64,000 bases of DNA from positions 62,001-126,000 of the forward strand of contig RECU01000077.1 in assembly GCA_007693855.1 (NCBI GenBank). Reading direction: 5' to 3'. Positions 43,140 to 54,274 of the stretch are shown in pieces. A program made the translations under genes and the position numbers. The notes below the pieces were generated by a model that worked only from the letters and a program-made list of their open reading frames with translations, had not been told where the DNA came from and did no database searches. The first letter of the stretch is position 1; every line of letters starts with the position of its first letter. This stretch comes from Gammaproteobacteria bacterium (GTDB lineage Bacteria > Pseudomonadota > Gammaproteobacteria > Steroidobacterales > PWYM01).

Positions 43140-44048
43140 ATGTCCGCGGCGCCTGCGCCTCTGCTGGCGAGTCTCGAAGCCGAGAGCATCCATATCCTGC
43201 GTGAGGCGCTGGCCGAAGCGGCGCAGCCGGTGCTGCTGTTCTCGCTTGGCAAGGACAGCTGCGTGCTCCTGGAACTGGCCCGGCGGGCGTTCTACCCGGC
43301 TGCCCTGCCCTTCCCGCTTTTGCACATCGACACCAGCTGGAAATTCCGCGAGATGTACACGTTTCGGGAGCGCGTAGCCGGGCAGCCCGGCCTGGAGCTG
43401 CGGGTCCATCGCAATGAGGAGGCGATCGCCCGCGGGGTGACACCGTTCACCCATGGGCCGAGCGACTACACCGCCCTGTTGAAAACCACCGCTTTGCGTG
43501 CCGCCCTCGATCACTTCGGATTTGATCTGGCGATTGGCGGCGCCCGTCGCGATGAGGATCCGGTGCGTGCCAAGGAGCGGATTTTTTCGCTGCGCAGCGC
43601 GCAGCATGGCTGGGAACCCCGGGCACAGCGGGCGGAGCCCTGGTCGTTGTATAACGGCGCCCACCTTCCCGGCGAGAGCGTGCGCGTGTTCCCATTGTCG
43701 AACTGGACCGAGCTCGACGTCTGGCGCTACATCCGCTGGCGCGCAATCGATGTGGTGCCGTTGTATTTCGCCGCTGAGCGCAGCTGTATCGAGCGCCAGG
43801 GCCAGCTGCTGGTGGTGGATGACGCGCGCATGCCGCTCGCAGCGGGTGAACGGCCTGCGCCGCGCCAGGTACGGTTCAGGACACTCGGCTGTTATCCGCT
43901 CACCGCGGCCATGCCCTCCGCTGCCCGCACAGTCGATGACATCATCGCCGAGCTCGAGAGCGACGGTCATGGCGAGCGGCGAGGCCGACTGATCGATCAT
44001 GACGCCCCGGGCGCCATGGAGCGCAAGAAACTGGAGGGATACTTCTGA
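43140..44048 (+). CDS. cysD: Sulfate adenylyltransferase subunit 2
   Basis: [22 protein letters not shown] (PP-loop), [21 protein letters not shown]-like block, [14 protein letters not shown]. Confidence 0.95.
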   Translation: MSAAPAPLLASLEAESIHILREALAEAAQPVLLFSLGKDSCVLLELARRAFYPAALPFPLLHIDTSWKFREMYTFRERVAGQPGLELRVHRNEEAIARGVTPFTHGPSDYTALLKTTALRAALDHFGFDLAIGGARRDEDPVRAKERIFSLRSAQHGWEPRAQRAEPWSLYNGAHLPGESVRVFPLSNWTELDVWRYIRWRAIDVVPLYFAAERSCIERQGQLLVVDDARMPLAAGERPAPRQVRFRTLGCYPLTAAMPSAARTVDDIIAELESDGHGERRGRLIDHDAPGAMERKKLEGYF

Positions 44049-44077
44049 GCGCCGGGCCTCGGGACCTGCTGCGACTG

Positions 44078-45880
44078 GTGATCTGCGGCAGTGTGGACGA
44101 CGGCAAGAGCACCTTGCTGGGGCGCCTTCTGGACGACGCCGGGCTGCTCCATGTTGAGGAACGTGAGCGCCTGCTCACGGCTGATCCGAACTCGCCAGAC
44201 CCGCAATATGCCCGGGTGCTGGATGGACTGCTGGCCGAGCACGCCCAAGGGATCACCATCGATGTCGCCTACCGCAGCATGGAACTCGCGGGGCGTCGTT
44301 ACCTCGTCGCCGACGCGCCCGGCCACCAGCAGTACACCCGTAACATGATCACTGCGGCGACCAGCGCCGATGCGGCGCTGGTGCTCTGCGACGTCACGCA
44401 GGGGCTGACCGCACAGACCCGACGTCATCTCGCACTGCTGGCGGTGCTCGAGGTTCGCCATGTGGCCCTGCTCGTCAACAAGCTGGATCTGGTCGGCTAC
44501 GCACCGGAGGCGTTCCATGCGCTCGCCGACGGCTTCGGCGAGCTCGCCCGGCGCCTTGGCCTGGCCGATGCGCAGAGTCTGCCGGTATCGGCCCTGCACG
44601 GCGAGAACCTGCTCGAGCGAGGGGGCCGCCTCGCATGGTTTGACGGGCCCAGTGTGGCGGCCTACCTGGCCAGCCTGCCGGTACGCGAGCAAATCGTCGG
44701 GCCGCTGCGGCTGCCGGTGCAATGGGTGCACCGCCTCGAGGATGGCAGCCGCGCGCTCGCCGGACGGCTGAGCGGGGCGGGCCTCCGCCCAGGTCAGGCG
44801 GTACGCATCCACCCCGGCAATGCTGAGGCGCGCGTGGTCCGTCTCCTGGCACCCGAGGCTGACCTGCCCGAGGCGGCCCCCGGCAGTTCGGTGCTCGTCA
44901 CGCTCGATCAGCCTGTCGATGCTTCGCGGGGCAGCGTGCTGGCAGGCAGCGAGGAGCCGCCCACCGTCACCGACCAGTTCCAGGCGACACTGATCTGGCT
45001 TGGTCGGCAGCCCTTGTACGCCGGGCGTCGCTACACCCTGAAACTCGGCACCACGCGTGTCGGCGCCTCGGTGACCGATATCCGGCACCGCCTCGATCCC
45101 ACCGATCTCTCAGCGACACCCGCACGCGAGCTCGGCGTGCACGAGATTGGCGTCTGCAACCTCGCCCTGGATCGTCCCGTGCCGCTGGATGCGTTCAGGG
45201 ACAGCCGGGAGACCGGGTCATTCATTCTGATCGACCCGTTCGACCACGATACCGTGGCTGCCGGGATGGTGAGGCATGCCTTGCGGCGTGCCGCCACCCT
45301 GCACTGGCAGCAGGCAGTCGTGGATCGACATGCGCGGGCCGCCATGAAGGGACAGCAGCCTTTCGTACTCTGGTTTACCGGCCTGTCCGGCGCCGGCAAA
45401 TCCACCATCGCCAACCTGGTCGAGCAGCGCCTGCACGCCAAGGGGCGACATACGTTCCTGATGGACGGTGACAATCTCCGGCAGGGACTGAACCGGGATC
45501 TCGGCTTTACCCCGGGCGACCGGGTCGAAAACATTCGCCGCAGCGCGGAGGTCGCGCGGCTCATGACCGAGGCTGGACTGATCGTACTCACGGCCTTCAT
45601 CTCGCCCTACCGCGCCGAGCGCGAGATGGCGCGCGAACTGTTCCCGGCTGACGCCTTTCTGGAGGTGTTCGTGGACGCGCCGCTGTCCCTGGTCGAGGCC
45701 CGTGATCCCAAAGGGCTCTACGCGCGGGCGCGCCGGGGTGAGCTGGTGAACTTTACCGGGCTGGATGCGCCCTATGAGCGCCCGACGCATCCGGACATCC
45801 ACCTCGACACGGCGCGTGACAGCGCAGATGTCGCGGCGGACGCGGTACTCGAGGAGCTGCGCCGCCGCGACCTGATCTGA
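44078..45880 (+). CDS. cysNC: Bifunctional sulfate adenylyltransferase subunit 1/adenylylsulfate kinase (start codon uncertain)
   Basis: CGSVDDGKSTLLGRLLDD GTPase, DAPGHQQYTRNM; C-terminal APS kinase FTGLSGAGKSTIANLVEQRL. Confidence 0.94.
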   Translation: MICGSVDDGKSTLLGRLLDDAGLLHVEERERLLTADPNSPDPQYARVLDGLLAEHAQGITIDVAYRSMELAGRRYLVADAPGHQQYTRNMITAATSADAALVLCDVTQGLTAQTRRHLALLAVLEVRHVALLVNKLDLVGYAPEAFHALADGFGELARRLGLADAQSLPVSALHGENLLERGGRLAWFDGPSVAAYLASLPVREQIVGPLRLPVQWVHRLEDGSRALAGRLSGAGLRPGQAVRIHPGNAEARVVRLLAPEADLPEAAPGSSVLVTLDQPVDASRGSVLAGSEEPPTVTDQFQATLIWLGRQPLYAGRRYTLKLGTTRVGASVTDIRHRLDPTDLSATPARELGVHEIGVCNLALDRPVPLDAFRDSRETGSFILIDPFDHDTVAAGMVRHALRRAATLHWQQAVVDRHARAAMKGQQPFVLWFTGLSGAGKSTIANLVEQRLHAKGRHTFLMDGDNLRQGLNRDLGFTPGDRVENIRRSAEVARLMTEAGLIVLTAFISPYRAEREMARELFPADAFLEVFVDAPLSLVEARDPKGLYARARRGELVNFTGLDAPYERPTHPDIHLDTARDSADVAADAVLEELRRRDLI

Positions 45881-45889
45881 GGGTGGTGA

Positions 45890-47317
45890 CTACTTGTTGA
45901 GTGCGTGTATCGCCTTGCCGTCCGCGGCCAGCGCGGCTTCGTGCAGCACTTCGGCGAGCGTTGGATGGGCGTGCACCGTGCGCTGCAGGTCTTCGGCACT
46001 GGCCTGGTATTCCATCGCCAGCACCGCCTCGGCGATCAGTTCCCCGGCCATCGGGCCGATGATGTGGACGCCGAGGATCTCGTCACTGGTCTTGTCGGCG
46101 AGAATCCTGACGAAGCCGGCCGACTGTTCCATCGCCTTGGCACGGCCATTGGGCCCGAACGGCACCTGGCCGATCTTGAAGTCGACCCCTTCGTCGGCGA
46201 GCTGCTGTTCCGTGCGCCCAACCCAGGCAATCTCCGGGGCGGTGTAGATGACCGAGGGAATGACGTTGTAGTTGACCTCGGCGACTTCGCCGGCGATGAG
46301 GTCGGCGACCATCACACCCTCTTCTGTGGCCTTGTGGGCAAGCATCGGCCCGCGCACGCAGTCACCGACGGCCCACACTCTCTCAAGCGCCGTACGACAA
46401 TGCTCGTCCACCTCGATGAACCCGCGCTTGTCCATCGCCAGCGCTACACCTTCGCCGCACAGCCCTTCGGTGTAGGGGCGTCGGCCGACGCAGACGATGA
46501 CGCGATCGACCTCGAGCGACTGCTCGCCCTTGGCGTCGGTATAGCTCAGGGTCACGCCCTTGTCGCTGACTTCAGCGGCCGATACCTTGGCACCCAGGCG
46601 GATGTCCAGGCCCTGTCGCTTGAAGTGTTTCTGTGCTTCCTTGGCGACGGCCTTGTCGGCCATCGGCAGGAAACTGTCGAGGGCTTCCAGCACGGTCACC
46701 TCGGCACCCAGGCGGCGCCAGACGCTGCCGAGTTCCAGTCCGATCACCCCGGCGCCGATGACGCCCAGGCGCCCCGGTACCTCGGTGAACTCCAGCGAGC
46801 CCCAGGAGTCGACCACCCGTTCGCCATCAAACGGCACCGACGACAGCTCGATGGGCGTCGAGCCGGTGGCGATGATCACGTCGCGGGCTTCGAGGGTGTG
46901 CGCCTTGCCGTCAGGATCGGTGTACTCGACCCGATTGTCAGGCAACAGGCGACCGTGGCCCTGCAGGCCATCGACCTTGTTGGCCTTGAGCAGCATCTCG
47001 ATGCCGCCGGTGAGCTGGCGCACGATGCCCGCCTTGCGCTTCTGCATCCTGGCGAGATCGACTTCGACCTTGCCTACCTTGATGCCATGCGCGGCGAACT
47101 CGTCGTGCGCGCGATGCACGAGTTCGGAGGACTCCAGCATTGCCTTGGAAGGAATACAGCCGGCATTGAGACAGGTGCCGCCGAAGCTGCGGCTGCCGTC
47201 GTAGTTCTGCCAGTCGTCAATGCAGGCGGCGCTCAGGCCATGCTGGGCGGCGCGGATGGCGGCGGGATAGCCTGCGGGGCCACCGCCGATGACGATGACG
47301 TCGTATGCTTTCTTCAT
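45890..47317 (-). CDS. lpdA: Dihydrolipoyl dehydrogenase (E3)
   Basis: YDVIVIGGGPAGYPAAIRAAQ, GGTCLNAGCIPSKAMLESS, HAHPTLAEVLHEAAL. Confidence 0.97.
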   Translation of the reverse strand: MKKAYDVIVIGGGPAGYPAAIRAAQHGLSAACIDDWQNYDGSRSFGGTCLNAGCIPSKAMLESSELVHRAHDEFAAHGIKVGKVEVDLARMQKRKAGIVRQLTGGIEMLLKANKVDGLQGHGRLLPDNRVEYTDPDGKAHTLEARDVIIATGSTPIELSSVPFDGERVVDSWGSLEFTEVPGRLGVIGAGVIGLELGSVWRRLGAEVTVLEALDSFLPMADKAVAKEAQKHFKRQGLDIRLGAKVSAAEVSDKGVTLSYTDAKGEQSLEVDRVIVCVGRRPYTEGLCGEGVALAMDKRGFIEVDEHCRTALERVWAVGDCVRGPMLAHKATEEGVMVADLIAGEVAEVNYNVIPSVIYTAPEIAWVGRTEQQLADEGVDFKIGQVPFGPNGRAKAMEQSAGFVRILADKTSDEILGVHIIGPMAGELIAEAVLAMEYQASAEDLQRTVHAHPTLAEVLHEAALAADGKAIHALNK

Positions 47318-47329
47318 AATGGTTTCCGT

Positions 47330-48598
47330 CTAGAGACCGAGCAGCAGCCTGGCCGGATCTTCCAGAGAGTCCTTGATGCTGACCAGGAACTGCACCGCTT
47401 CACGGCCATCGATGATGCGGTGATCGTAGGTCAGCGCGATATACATCATCGGCCGAACCGCGACCTCGCCGTTCACCACCATCGGGCGCTCCTGGATCTT
47501 GTGCATCCCGAGAATGCCACTCTGCGGCGGATTGAGGATCGGCGTGGACATCAACGAGCCGAACACCCCACCGTTGGTGATGGTGAAGGTACCGCCGGTC
47601 AGTTCCTCCATGGTGATCTGGCCTTCACGCGCGCGCTGCCCGAAATCCACCACGGCCTTTTCGATGTCGCCGAACGGCAACTCGCCCGCGTCGCGCAGCA
47701 CCGGCACGAGCAGGCCGCGCTCGGTGGAGACCGCAATACCGATGTCGTGATAGTCGTGGTAGATGATGTCACTGCCCTCGATCGAGGCATTGACCGCGGG
47801 GAACTTCTGCAGCGCCTCCACGGCGGCACGCACGAAGAACGACATGAAGCCAAGCTTCACCCCGTGGACCTTCTCGAAGGTCTCCTTGTGACGGCTGCGC
47901 AGCGCCATGACTGCCGTGAGATCGACCTCGTTGAAGGTCGTCAGCATGGCCGCCGTCTGCTGGGCCTCGACCAGGCGCTCGGCAATGCGCGCACGCAGTC
48001 GGGTCATCGGTACGCGCCGGTCGCTCCGACGGCTGGCCGCCTGCGCGGGCGCAGCGGCGCCGACGTCGCCGGCCGCCTCGGCATCGCCCTCATCGTGGCG
48101 TTCCAGGTGGTCGAGCACATCTGTCTTGGTGATGCGCCCATCCTTGCCCGTCCCCTGGATATCCCGCGGGTCGAGATCGTTCTCTTCGACCAGGCGTCGA
48201 ACGGCCGGGCTGAGCTTGGCAGCCCCGCTGCGGTCGCTGTCGTCGCTGGTCTCGGCCGACTTGCGGTCGCTGGCCTGCTGGCCACCGGAATTTGCGTCTG
48301 CGTCGTCGGCCGGCGCGTCGCTCTGCGCTTTTGCGGCACCCTTGCCGGCGCCCGGACCTTCACCCTCCTCGATGATCGCGAGCACATCGCCGGTGGTGAC
48401 CGTCGCGCCATCCTTGGCCACGATCTTGACGAGCGTGCCGGCCCGCGGGGCGGGGACTTCGAGGACGACCTTGTCGGTCTCGAGATCGACAAGGTTCTCG
48501 TCGCGATCAACCGTGTCGCCTTCGCCTTTGTGCCAGGCCACCAGCGTCGCGTCGGAGACCGATTCCGGCAGCTGGGGGACTTTGACTTCGATGCTCAT
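47330..48598 (-). CDS. sucB: 2-oxoglutarate dehydrogenase E2 (dihydrolipoyl succinyltransferase)
   Basis: [54 protein letters not shown]. Confidence 0.97.
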   Translation of the reverse strand: MSIEVKVPQLPESVSDATLVAWHKGEGDTVDRDENLVDLETDKVVLEVPAPRAGTLVKIVAKDGATVTTGDVLAIIEEGEGPGAGKGAAKAQSDAPADDADANSGGQQASDRKSAETSDDSDRSGAAKLSPAVRRLVEENDLDPRDIQGTGKDGRITKTDVLDHLERHDEGDAEAAGDVGAAAPAQAASRRSDRRVPMTRLRARIAERLVEAQQTAAMLTTFNEVDLTAVMALRSRHKETFEKVHGVKLGFMSFFVRAAVEALQKFPAVNASIEGSDIIYHDYHDIGIAVSTERGLLVPVLRDAGELPFGDIEKAVVDFGQRAREGQITMEELTGGTFTITNGGVFGSLMSTPILNPPQSGILGMHKIQERPMVVNGEVAVRPMMYIALTYDHRIIDGREAVQFLVSIKDSLEDPARLLLGL

Positions 48599-51483
48599 GC
48601 TTTCTTCCTGACTGTGTCACTCTTGTTGTCGAGGGATACGTCCTGATCCCCTGTTCCCAGCGCCGCAGCAACCAGTGCTTCCTGCTGCGCGACGTGGAGC
48701 ATATAAATGCCGGACGCGGGAGCCGCGGCGCCCGGACGCCCGGCGTAATGCAGGCGGTGCCGGGCAGCCAGCGCTTCCTGCAGGCGATGACGGATCTGGT
48801 ACCACGCGCCCTGGTTCTGCGGCTCTTCCTGGCACCACACGATGTCGCTGGCATTCGGATAGGTGGCCAGGGTTGCGGCGTATTCCTCGGCAGGAAACGG
48901 ATAGAGCTGCTCGATACGCACCAGCGCAACGTCGGCGACATCCGCGCCGCGGCGCGCCTCCAGCAGGTCGTAATACACCTTGCCACTGCAAAACACGATC
49001 CGGCGGACTTTCTCGGCATCCAGCGTATCGACCTCATCGATCAGCTCGTCGAAACGCCCCTTGGTGAGCGATTGCAGCGGCGACACCGACAGGCGATGAC
49101 GCAACAGGCTCTTCGGTGTCATCACGATCAGCGGCTTGCGCGTGCGCCGGATCATCTGACGCCGCAGCATGTGGAACATCTGCGCGGGGGTCGAGGGCAC
49201 ACAGACCTGCATGTTGTGTTCCGCACAGAGCTGCAGGAAGCGCTCAAGACGGGCCGAGGAATGCTCCGGACCCTGGCCTTCATAGCCATGCGGCAAAAAC
49301 AGCACCAGCCCGCAGAGCCGGCCCCACTTGGCCTCACCTGAGCTGATGAACTGGTCGATCACCACCTGCGCGCCATTGCAGAAGTCACCGAACTGACCTT
49401 CCCAGATCACCAGCGTATCCGGCGCCGTCGTGCTGTAGCCGTACTCGAAGCCCATCACCGCTTCTTCCGACAGCAGTGAGTCGGTAACGATAAACGCACC
49501 CTGGCGCTTGCGCACGTGCGCCAGCGGCACATGGGTGCTGGCCTCGGCCTGGTCATGGAGCACGGCGTGGCGGTGGAAGAAGGTGCCGCGACCGCTGTCC
49601 TGGCCGGTCAGGCGGACGTCGAAGTTATCCTTGAGCAGCGAGGCGTAGGCCATCGTCTCGGCAAAGCCCCAATCCATGTCCAGCTCGCCGGCGGCCATGC
49701 GGCGGCGGTCCTGGACGATGCGTTCGACCCGGGGATGCAGCTTGAAGTCCTCGGGCAGCTTGGTGATCAGGCGCCCGAGCTCGCGCACGGTCTTGCTGGC
49801 GATGGCGGTGTCGACTCTGTCGGTCAGGTCGGCCTCCATGTAGCGCGACCAGTCCACCGTATACTTGTTACCGATCAGGCCCAGGGCATTGGGGTTCTGC
49901 GCCCGGCCCGCATCCATCCCGTCCCGGAATTCATCGGCCATGGCGCTGACGTCGTTTTCCGTGAGCACCCCGGCCTCGACCAGGCGAGCCGCATAAATCG
50001 TGCGCGTCGAGGGGTGCTTGCGGATGACCTGGTACATCGCAGGCTGGGTCGCCGCCGGTTCGTCGGCCTCGTTATGGCCATGGCGTCGATAGCAGACGAG
50101 ATCGATGACCACATCCTTGCGAAAGGCCTGGCGATACTCAAGCGCCAGACGTGTGGCGAAGACCGCCGCCTCGGGATCATCACCATTGACGTGGAAGACC
50201 GGCGCCTCGACCATCTTTGCCACGTCGGAACAATAGGGGGTCGAGCGGGCATCCAGCGGATCGCTGGTCGTGAAGCCGACCTGGTTGTTGATGACGATAT
50301 GGACCGTGCCACCGTTGGCGAAGCCACGCGCCTGCGACATCTGCAGCGTTTCCATGACCACGCCCTGCCCCGCGAAGGCAGCATCGCCGTGGATCAGCAG
50401 CGGCAGCGCCGTGCTGCCCTCACTGTCGCCGCGGCGGGCCTGTCGGGCCCGGATCGACCCCTCGACCACCGGGTTGACGATTTCCAGGTGCGACGGGTTG
50501 AACGCCAGCGCCAGATGCACATTGCCGCCCGGCGTGCGGATGTCGGCGGAAAACCCCATGTGATACTTGACGTCACCCGAGCCCCTGAGGTTTTCGAGGT
50601 CATACGCCCCTTCGAACTCGGAGAACAGGGCTTCGGGTGACTTGCCCAGGCAGTTCACCAGCACGTTGATGCGCCCGCGATGGGCCATCCCGATGACGAT
50701 TTCCTGGAAGCCTGCCGCGCCGGCCTGCTGTACCAGGTCATCGAGCATCGGAATCAGCGTCTCGCCACCTTCCAGCGAGAAGCGCTTCTGGCCCACGTAC
50801 TTGGTATGCAGGTAACGCTCGATCCCCTCCGCGGCGGTCAGGCGTTGGAAAATGAAGCGTTTTTCTTCGTCGTTGAGGCCCCCGGAGACCATCATGCCCT
50901 TCTCGAAGCGCTCGCGGATCCAGAGGCGTTCGCGCGCCCGGGAAATGTGCGCGAAGTCGGCCCCGATCTTGCCACAGTAGATTTTCTTCAGCAGATCCAG
51001 AATGTCACTGAGCTTCATGCGCCGGCTGCCGGTCCCCGCCAGCCCACCGGTGAAAAATTCGGTGTCCATGTCGCGGTCGTCGAGCCCGAGGAAATCGAGC
51101 TTGAGCACCGCCGGGACATGACGCTCCCACAAACGCAGGGGGTCAAGATCGGCAATCTGGTGTCCGCGGAGACTGTAGACCTGGATCAGCCGGGAGACCG
51201 CCGCCTGCTTCTGATCGGAGGGTGCCGTGCCACCCACGCCAGCGGTCCCGTCCGCGCGCCTGGCGCCATTTGCGCCCCGTGCGCGCATCTGGGCGACGAT
51301 CGGACCGTGGGGAATGTCATGACCATGACCCGCGCCCTGCCCGAGGCTGCGGAAATACTCCCGCCAACGCTTGGGTACACTTTTGGGATCTTCGAGATAA
51401 GCTTCGTACAGTGTTTCAATGTACGTGGCGTTTCCGCCATAGAGGGCTGAGGTCTCGTAACGGTCCTTCAGAGATGCGCTCAT
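48595..51483 (-). CDS. sucA: 2-oxoglutarate dehydrogenase E1
   Basis: [72 protein letters not shown]. Confidence 0.97.
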   Translation of the reverse strand: MSASLKDRYETSALYGGNATYIETLYEAYLEDPKSVPKRWREYFRSLGQGAGHGHDIPHGPIVAQMRARGANGARRADGTAGVGGTAPSDQKQAAVSRLIQVYSLRGHQIADLDPLRLWERHVPAVLKLDFLGLDDRDMDTEFFTGGLAGTGSRRMKLSDILDLLKKIYCGKIGADFAHISRARERLWIRERFEKGMMVSGGLNDEEKRFIFQRLTAAEGIERYLHTKYVGQKRFSLEGGETLIPMLDDLVQQAGAAGFQEIVIGMAHRGRINVLVNCLGKSPEALFSEFEGAYDLENLRGSGDVKYHMGFSADIRTPGGNVHLALAFNPSHLEIVNPVVEGSIRARQARRGDSEGSTALPLLIHGDAAFAGQGVVMETLQMSQARGFANGGTVHIVINNQVGFTTSDPLDARSTPYCSDVAKMVEAPVFHVNGDDPEAAVFATRLALEYRQAFRKDVVIDLVCYRRHGHNEADEPAATQPAMYQVIRKHPSTRTIYAARLVEAGVLTENDVSAMADEFRDGMDAGRAQNPNALGLIGNKYTVDWSRYMEADLTDRVDTAIASKTVRELGRLITKLPEDFKLHPRVERIVQDRRRMAAGELDMDWGFAETMAYASLLKDNFDVRLTGQDSGRGTFFHRHAVLHDQAEASTHVPLAHVRKRQGAFIVTDSLLSEEAVMGFEYGYSTTAPDTLVIWEGQFGDFCNGAQVVIDQFISSGEAKWGRLCGLVLFLPHGYEGQGPEHSSARLERFLQLCAEHNMQVCVPSTPAQMFHMLRRQMIRRTRKPLIVMTPKSLLRHRLSVSPLQSLTKGRFDELIDEVDTLDAEKVRRIVFCSGKVYYDLLEARRGADVADVALVRIEQLYPFPAEEYAATLATYPNASDIVWCQEEPQNQGAWYQIRHRLQEALAARHRLHYAGRPGAAAPASGIYMLHVAQQEALVAAALGTGDQDVSLDNKSDTVRKKA

Positions 51484-51681
51484 GTTCAACCTGCCGTCGC
51501 CTGGCGGGATCTGCGGAAATGTTGCGTGTCTCTACACGAGAGCCGCAGCGTCTTTGCAAACCCGTAATGTTAACTTAAGCCAGCCAGTATTAGAACGCAG
51601 TGGCTCGCTGCAAAGAGTGCCTGTGGTCACACAATGGTGGGTCATCGCCACCTGCGGCGAGCGTCGTGGCCGACGGGGGAC

Positions 51682-52539
51682 TCATGGTTCCTGTGTCACG
51701 CGGTTCACCAGCCTGCCGACCTGCTCGACCTCGACGCTGACCACATCCCCGGGTTGCAGCCACAACGGTGGCTGGCGCGCCCAGCCGACACCCTCGGGCG
51801 TACCCGTCGCGATCACATCACCCGGCTGCAGGCAGGTCATGTCGGAGAGATAGGCCACCAGTGCGGCCACATCGTGAATCATCTGCCTGGTGCTCCCGGA
51901 CTGGACCTCACGCCCGTTCAGGTGCGTGCGGACCTCCAGGGCATTCGGGTGACTCACCCGGCTGGCTGGCACCAGGGCCGGCCCCAATGCGCCGCTGGCC
52001 TCGAAATTCTTTCCGGCGGTGATCGATTGGCGTTGCCAGTCGCGGATGCTGCCATCATTGAAACAGCTGTAGGCGCCAACATAGTGCAGCGCCTGTTCGC
52101 GCGTCACATGCCGTGCGGGGCGCCCGATCACCACAGCCAGCTCGCCCTCGTAATCGTGGCACTCGGAGACCCGGGGGCGCAGCAACGTGGCGTTGGCGGC
52201 GACCAGGCTCTGGCGCGCGCGCAGAAAAATTGCCGGCTGGGCCGGCGCCTCGCCACCCAGCTCCTGGGCATGGGCCTGGTAGTTGCGCTGGATACAGAAC
52301 ACCCGGGCACCCGGGACCAGCGGCAACGCGAGCGTCAGGGTCTCCAGAGGGCGTGCGGCCCGCGCTGCCCGCGCATCGTCCGGGGGGGTGGCGAGTGCCA
52401 GCGCAGCGGCAAGCTCGAGTGCGACCGGCCGAACAGATCCCGCCTCGAGCCAGCCAACACGCTGGGCGCCAGCGTCCATGAAACACACCCAGCCCGCCTC
52501 GGCTGAGGATTCTGTCGTCATCTCAAGCCCGTTACTCAT
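51682..52539 (-). CDS. Fumarylacetoacetate hydrolase family protein
   Basis: CIQRNYQAHAQELGG, HDYEGELAVVIGRPARHV, GDVIATGTPEGVGWAR. Confidence 0.92.
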   Translation of the reverse strand: MSNGLEMTTESSAEAGWVCFMDAGAQRVGWLEAGSVRPVALELAAALALATPPDDARAARAARPLETLTLALPLVPGARVFCIQRNYQAHAQELGGEAPAQPAIFLRARQSLVAANATLLRPRVSECHDYEGELAVVIGRPARHVTREQALHYVGAYSCFNDGSIRDWQRQSITAGKNFEASGALGPALVPASRVSHPNALEVRTHLNGREVQSGSTRQMIHDVAALVAYLSDMTCLQPGDVIATGTPEGVGWARQPPLWLQPGDVVSVEVEQVGRLVNRVTQEP

Positions 52540-52567
52540 GCATCCCCTCTCCTCACGAACTGATGCC

Positions 52568-54274
52568 TCACCGGTGCTGCGCTGCGGGGGGCAGCATCGC
52601 CTCGCAGGCGGCCGACGCCGCGGCCAGCGGCGACACCCCGACCTGCGGCTGCACGAGACGTCCGCCGGCCGCCGGACGATCGGCGAGACCAGGGTCGACC
52701 CGGCCAAGTGTCGCCTCCGGACGGGACACCAGCACGAGGGGGATGGCCAGCACATCCACCCGCCAGGCCAGATCCTCGCCGAGCAGCGCGCCCCAACCGG
52801 GCGCATGGGCCTCCGGTCGCAGCAACAGCGGCAGGACACGCCGCTGCAAGGCCGCCGGTGTGATGGACGGCCCGGCAAGCCGGATGGCCTCCTGCCGTCC
52901 GGCGCTGGCCGGGCGCCAGAGTGCCAGATCGCGGACCTGGTGCCAGGCCCGCAGCAGATGCGCTCCCTCCGCGCTTGGCGCCAGCTCGACCGCGAGGCGC
53001 GCGCGCCAGAGCCTGCGTGCCTCCGCAGTCAGCACCGGCAGGTCATCCAGTGCGAGCACTGGCGGGCGCACGCGCTTGCGCAGCGCGAGCTCCAGCGCCA
53101 CCGCCCCGCCTGTGCCGGAACCGTAAAGCAGGGGTTCGCGCAGGTCGAGTTCACGGCAGACCCACTCGATGGCCTCGGCATACGTGGCCAGCGCATGCTG
53201 CTCGGGGTCAATCGCAGCGGAGTGGCCGTGCCCGGGCAGATCGACCGACAGCCATGGGCTGGCAGGCCGCCACCGGTCAAGGCCGACATCAAGCAGCGCC
53301 GTCGCCCCCGGGGCGGGTGGCAGCAGCAGCCACGGGCGACCCTCGGCCGCCCCCCCGAGCTCTACGGCCAGTTCGCCATACGGGCCGTGCAGATACCCTG
53401 CCCCCCCTGCTGTGATCGGCGGGGCCGGCGCCGGGAGCAGACCGGTGGCAAAGCGCTCCAGCGCCTCACACTCGACCGCGGAGGCCGCCGCGGGGTCGCG
53501 GGGCACTGCGACCACTTGCATGTAAGGCGGCAGCGGCGGCAGGGCCTGCACGGCACGATACAGCGAGTCCCCCGGCCGGGCGGCAAACAGTACCGGACAG
53601 CTGACCTGGGCAAGCGCGCCAAGCGAGTCGAACCGAAAGGCCGCAGCATACGCCGTGGTGTAACAGGGCTCGGCGGTGAGCATGTCCAGCGTCCCGCGGT
53701 GCAGTTCCTCGAGCGTCGGCAGGTCGGCGTCTGCCCGCGTCTCCGGCCCCTGCACCTGCCACGGCCAGTGAATGAACTGTTCGCGGTACCGGTACCAGTG
53801 CCAGGTCAGGTGCGAGCCGTCCCAGGTCGGCGCGACCGTCTGCAGGTAGTCCCCCAGGTAGCGGGCCCGCGCCTGGTCGTCGAGCACGGGGTAGCCGTCG
53901 CACCAGATCGCGGCCACCCGGTCCGGCGCGCGGCCGGCCAGGGCGACGGCAATGCAGGCTCCGGTGTGGCGCCCGTAGAGCATGACCCGCTGCAGGCCCA
54001 GGGCCTGCAGCGTCTGCTCGAGCGCGCCGGCGTAATCGGTGATCTCGGGCTGCGGCTGGGGCAAGGGCGCCGAGCGGCCATAACCGGGCGTGTCGAGTGC
54101 GATCACCGTCCAGCGCCCGGCCAGCGGGCGCATGCGCTGCTCGAGGGACTGACTGGAAACCGGCGACGCATGCAGCATCACCAGCGGCGGACCGGTGCCG
54201 ATCCGCCGGTAATGCACCTGGCGACCGGCAACCTCGACGAAGTGCCTGCGGATTGGGATGGTGTCAGTGGACAC
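52568..54274 (-). CDS. Tandem alpha/beta-fold hydrolase-like protein (two domains)
   Basis: Domain 1 HYRRIGTGPPLVMLHASPVSS...LYGRHTGACIAVALA; domain 2 LSVDLPGHGHSAA...LYGSGTGGAVALELAL; GTG start proposed. Confidence 0.8.
   Translation of the reverse strand: MSTDTIPIRRHFVEVAGRQVHYRRIGTGPPLVMLHASPVSSQSLEQRMRPLAGRWTVIALDTPGYGRSAPLPQPQPEITDYAGALEQTLQALGLQRVMLYGRHTGACIAVALAGRAPDRVAAIWCDGYPVLDDQARARYLGDYLQTVAPTWDGSHLTWHWYRYREQFIHWPWQVQGPETRADADLPTLEELHRGTLDMLTAEPCYTTAYAAAFRFDSLGALAQVSCPVLFAARPGDSLYRAVQALPPLPPYMQVVAVPRDPAAASAVECEALERFATGLLPAPAPPITAGGAGYLHGPYGELAVELGGAAEGRPWLLLPPAPGATALLDVGLDRWRPASPWLSVDLPGHGHSAAIDPEQHALATYAEAIEWVCRELDLREPLLYGSGTGGAVALELALRKRVRPPVLALDDLPVLTAEARRLWRARLAVELAPSAEGAHLLRAWHQVRDLALWRPASAGRQEAIRLAGPSITPAALQRRVLPLLLRPEAHAPGWGALLGEDLAWRVDVLAIPLVLVSRPEATLGRVDPGLADRPAAGGRLVQPQVGVSPLAAASAACEAMLPPAAQHR

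Noticed and set aside
45905-48646. 913-aa + strand ORF
   Set aside because: Antisense shadow of lpdA and sucB, which have unmistakable protein motifs on the minus strand.
51490-51681. Small AT-richer region upstream of sucA as an unannotated gene or sRNA
   Set aside because: ORFs there lack recognisable features; more likely the sucA promoter/leader, but no specific elements could be supported.
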